Assembly: GCA_955652795.1 (NCBI GenBank)
Contig: CATPBQ010000115.1
Span: forward strand, 1-7,057
Reading direction: 5' to 3'
Source: an uncultured Steroidobacteraceae bacterium
GTDB lineage: Bacteria > Pseudomonadota > Gammaproteobacteria > Steroidobacterales > Steroidobacteraceae
DNA: 7,057 bases
Part shown: one piece after another, positions 6,596-7,057 of the stretch
Layout of the letters: each line of letters starts with the position of its first letter
How positions within the stretch are numbered: the first letter of the stretch is position 1
Made by a program: the position numbers and the translations under genes
Notes under the pieces: generated by a model
Database searches by the model: none
What the model saw: only the letters and a program-made list of their open reading frames with translations
What the model was told of the DNA's origin: nothing

Positions 6596-7057
6596 ATGAG
6601 GATGTGGGTCGGCACCTCCGGGTACAACTACCCCGAATGGAAGGGCAGCTTCTATCCGCAGAAGCTGCCGGCGGCGAAGATGTTGTCGTACTACGCCGAG
6701 CGCTTCACGACCGTCGAGATCAACTACACCTTCTATCGCACGCCGAACGAGAAAATCCTCGCCGGCTGGAATCGCGAAACTCCGCCGGGTTTCCGGCTCA
6801 CCCTCAAGGCTCCCAAGCGCATCACGCACATCGCCAGGCTCAGGAACTGCGCAGACCTGCTGCAGTACTTTCTGAAAACGGCGGCCACCTTGGGGCCGAA
6901 GCTCGGCGCGATCCTCTTCCAGCTGCCGCCCTACTTTCGCAGGGACCTCGCGGTGCTCGATGAGTTTCTGCACCTGCTCCCCGCGGGTACCTGCGCCGCG
7001 TTCGAGTTTCGCCACGCCTCGTGGATGGACCCGGAAGTGTTCGCCCGGCTCAGGGCC
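6596..7057 (+). CDS. DUF72 (YecE-like) TIM-barrel protein, C-terminus outside window
   Basis: The first 154 residues of a DUF72 family protein are visible, and the frame runs open to the window end. Family signatures are clear: WVGTSGYNYPEWKGSFYP at the start (residues 4-21), VEINYTFYRTP (40-50) with Glu41, Asn43 and Arg48, FRLTLKAPKRITH (66-78), FQLPP (108-112) and FEFRHASW (136-143). Known structures of the family are TIM barrels with a conserved polar pocket at the strand ends, but no enzyme activity is established. Full-length members are about 240-280 residues, so about 90-120 are missing. The gene starts 19 bases after the HTH-TPR gene, on the same strand and with no terminator between, so the two are probably co-transcribed. 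No signal peptide is apparent. The family identity is secure, the function is not. Confidence 0.92.
   Translation, partial: MRMWVGTSGYNYPEWKGSFYPQKLPAAKMLSYYAERFTTVEINYTFYRTPNEKILAGWNRETPPGFRLTLKAPKRITHIARLRNCADLLQYFLKTAATLGPKLGAILFQLPPYFRRDLAVLDEFLHLLPAGTCAAFEFRHASWMDPEVFARLRA

Larger units (their letters stand above)
1..7057 (+). other. Probable single transcription unit carrying an NHEJ module
   Basis: Six genes share one strand with overlaps of 1 and 4 bases and gaps of 25, 28 and 19 bases. None of the gaps contains a stem followed by a T-run, and none has a good promoter. The promoter of the unit must lie upstream of base 1, or internal promoters lie hidden in coding sequence. Co-transcription is inferred from spacing only. 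Confidence 0.6.

Noticed and set aside
5635..6627. 330-codon open frame on the minus strand opposite the HTH-TPR gene
   Set aside because: The plus-strand frame shows clear HTH and TPR patterns. The antisense product shows no family motif and spans three genes, as a GC-driven shadow would.
6604..6963. 119-codon plus-strand frame within the DUF72 gene
   Set aside because: It is the wrong frame. The frame starting at 6596 carries the DUF72 motifs and stays open to the window end.

Overview
The window is a gene-dense, GC-rich bacterial segment with six genes, all on the plus strand. Reading 5' to 3': the C-terminal part of a GH13 alpha-glucosidase, a small alpha/beta-hydrolase of the KANL3/Tex30 type, a three-domain LigD (phosphoesterase, ATP-dependent ligase, polymerase/primase), a bacterial Ku, a MerR-type HTH protein fused to TPR repeats, and the first 154 codons of a DUF72 (YecE-like) protein. 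The window opens inside the glucosidase and closes inside the DUF72 gene.

Organism: the high GC content, strong GC bias at third codon positions, ATP-type LigD/Ku repair and a glucosidase of the oligo-1,6-glucosidase group fit a free-living proteobacterium, perhaps a soil gammaproteobacterium of the Xanthomonadales/Steroidobacter kind, or an acidobacterium. This is inference from protein style only, with no rRNA or marker gene to confirm it.

Layout: the first three genes are joined by overlapping stop/start codons (TAGTG at 1360-1364, ATGA at 2045-2048). The later ones are separated by only 25, 28 and 19 bases. I see no terminator or convincing internal promoter, so the segment looks like one long transcription unit whose true promoter lies upstream of the window. 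No stretch over 300 bases lacks a gene.

How the genes work together: Ku binds broken DNA ends and recruits LigD, which processes, fills and seals them; together they form a complete two-protein bacterial non-homologous end-joining (NHEJ) system. The glucosidase and hydrolase have no obvious part in repair but are translationally coupled to ligD. The HTH-TPR protein and the DUF72 protein directly behind ku have no established role and are the best candidates for undescribed partners or regulators of the repair module. The rest is recognisable, and I do not see a clearly new multi-gene defence or mobile system. No RNA genes, CRISPR arrays, insertion sequences or attachment sites were found. One perfect 11-bp inverted repeat lies inside ligD, at the junction of two domains.
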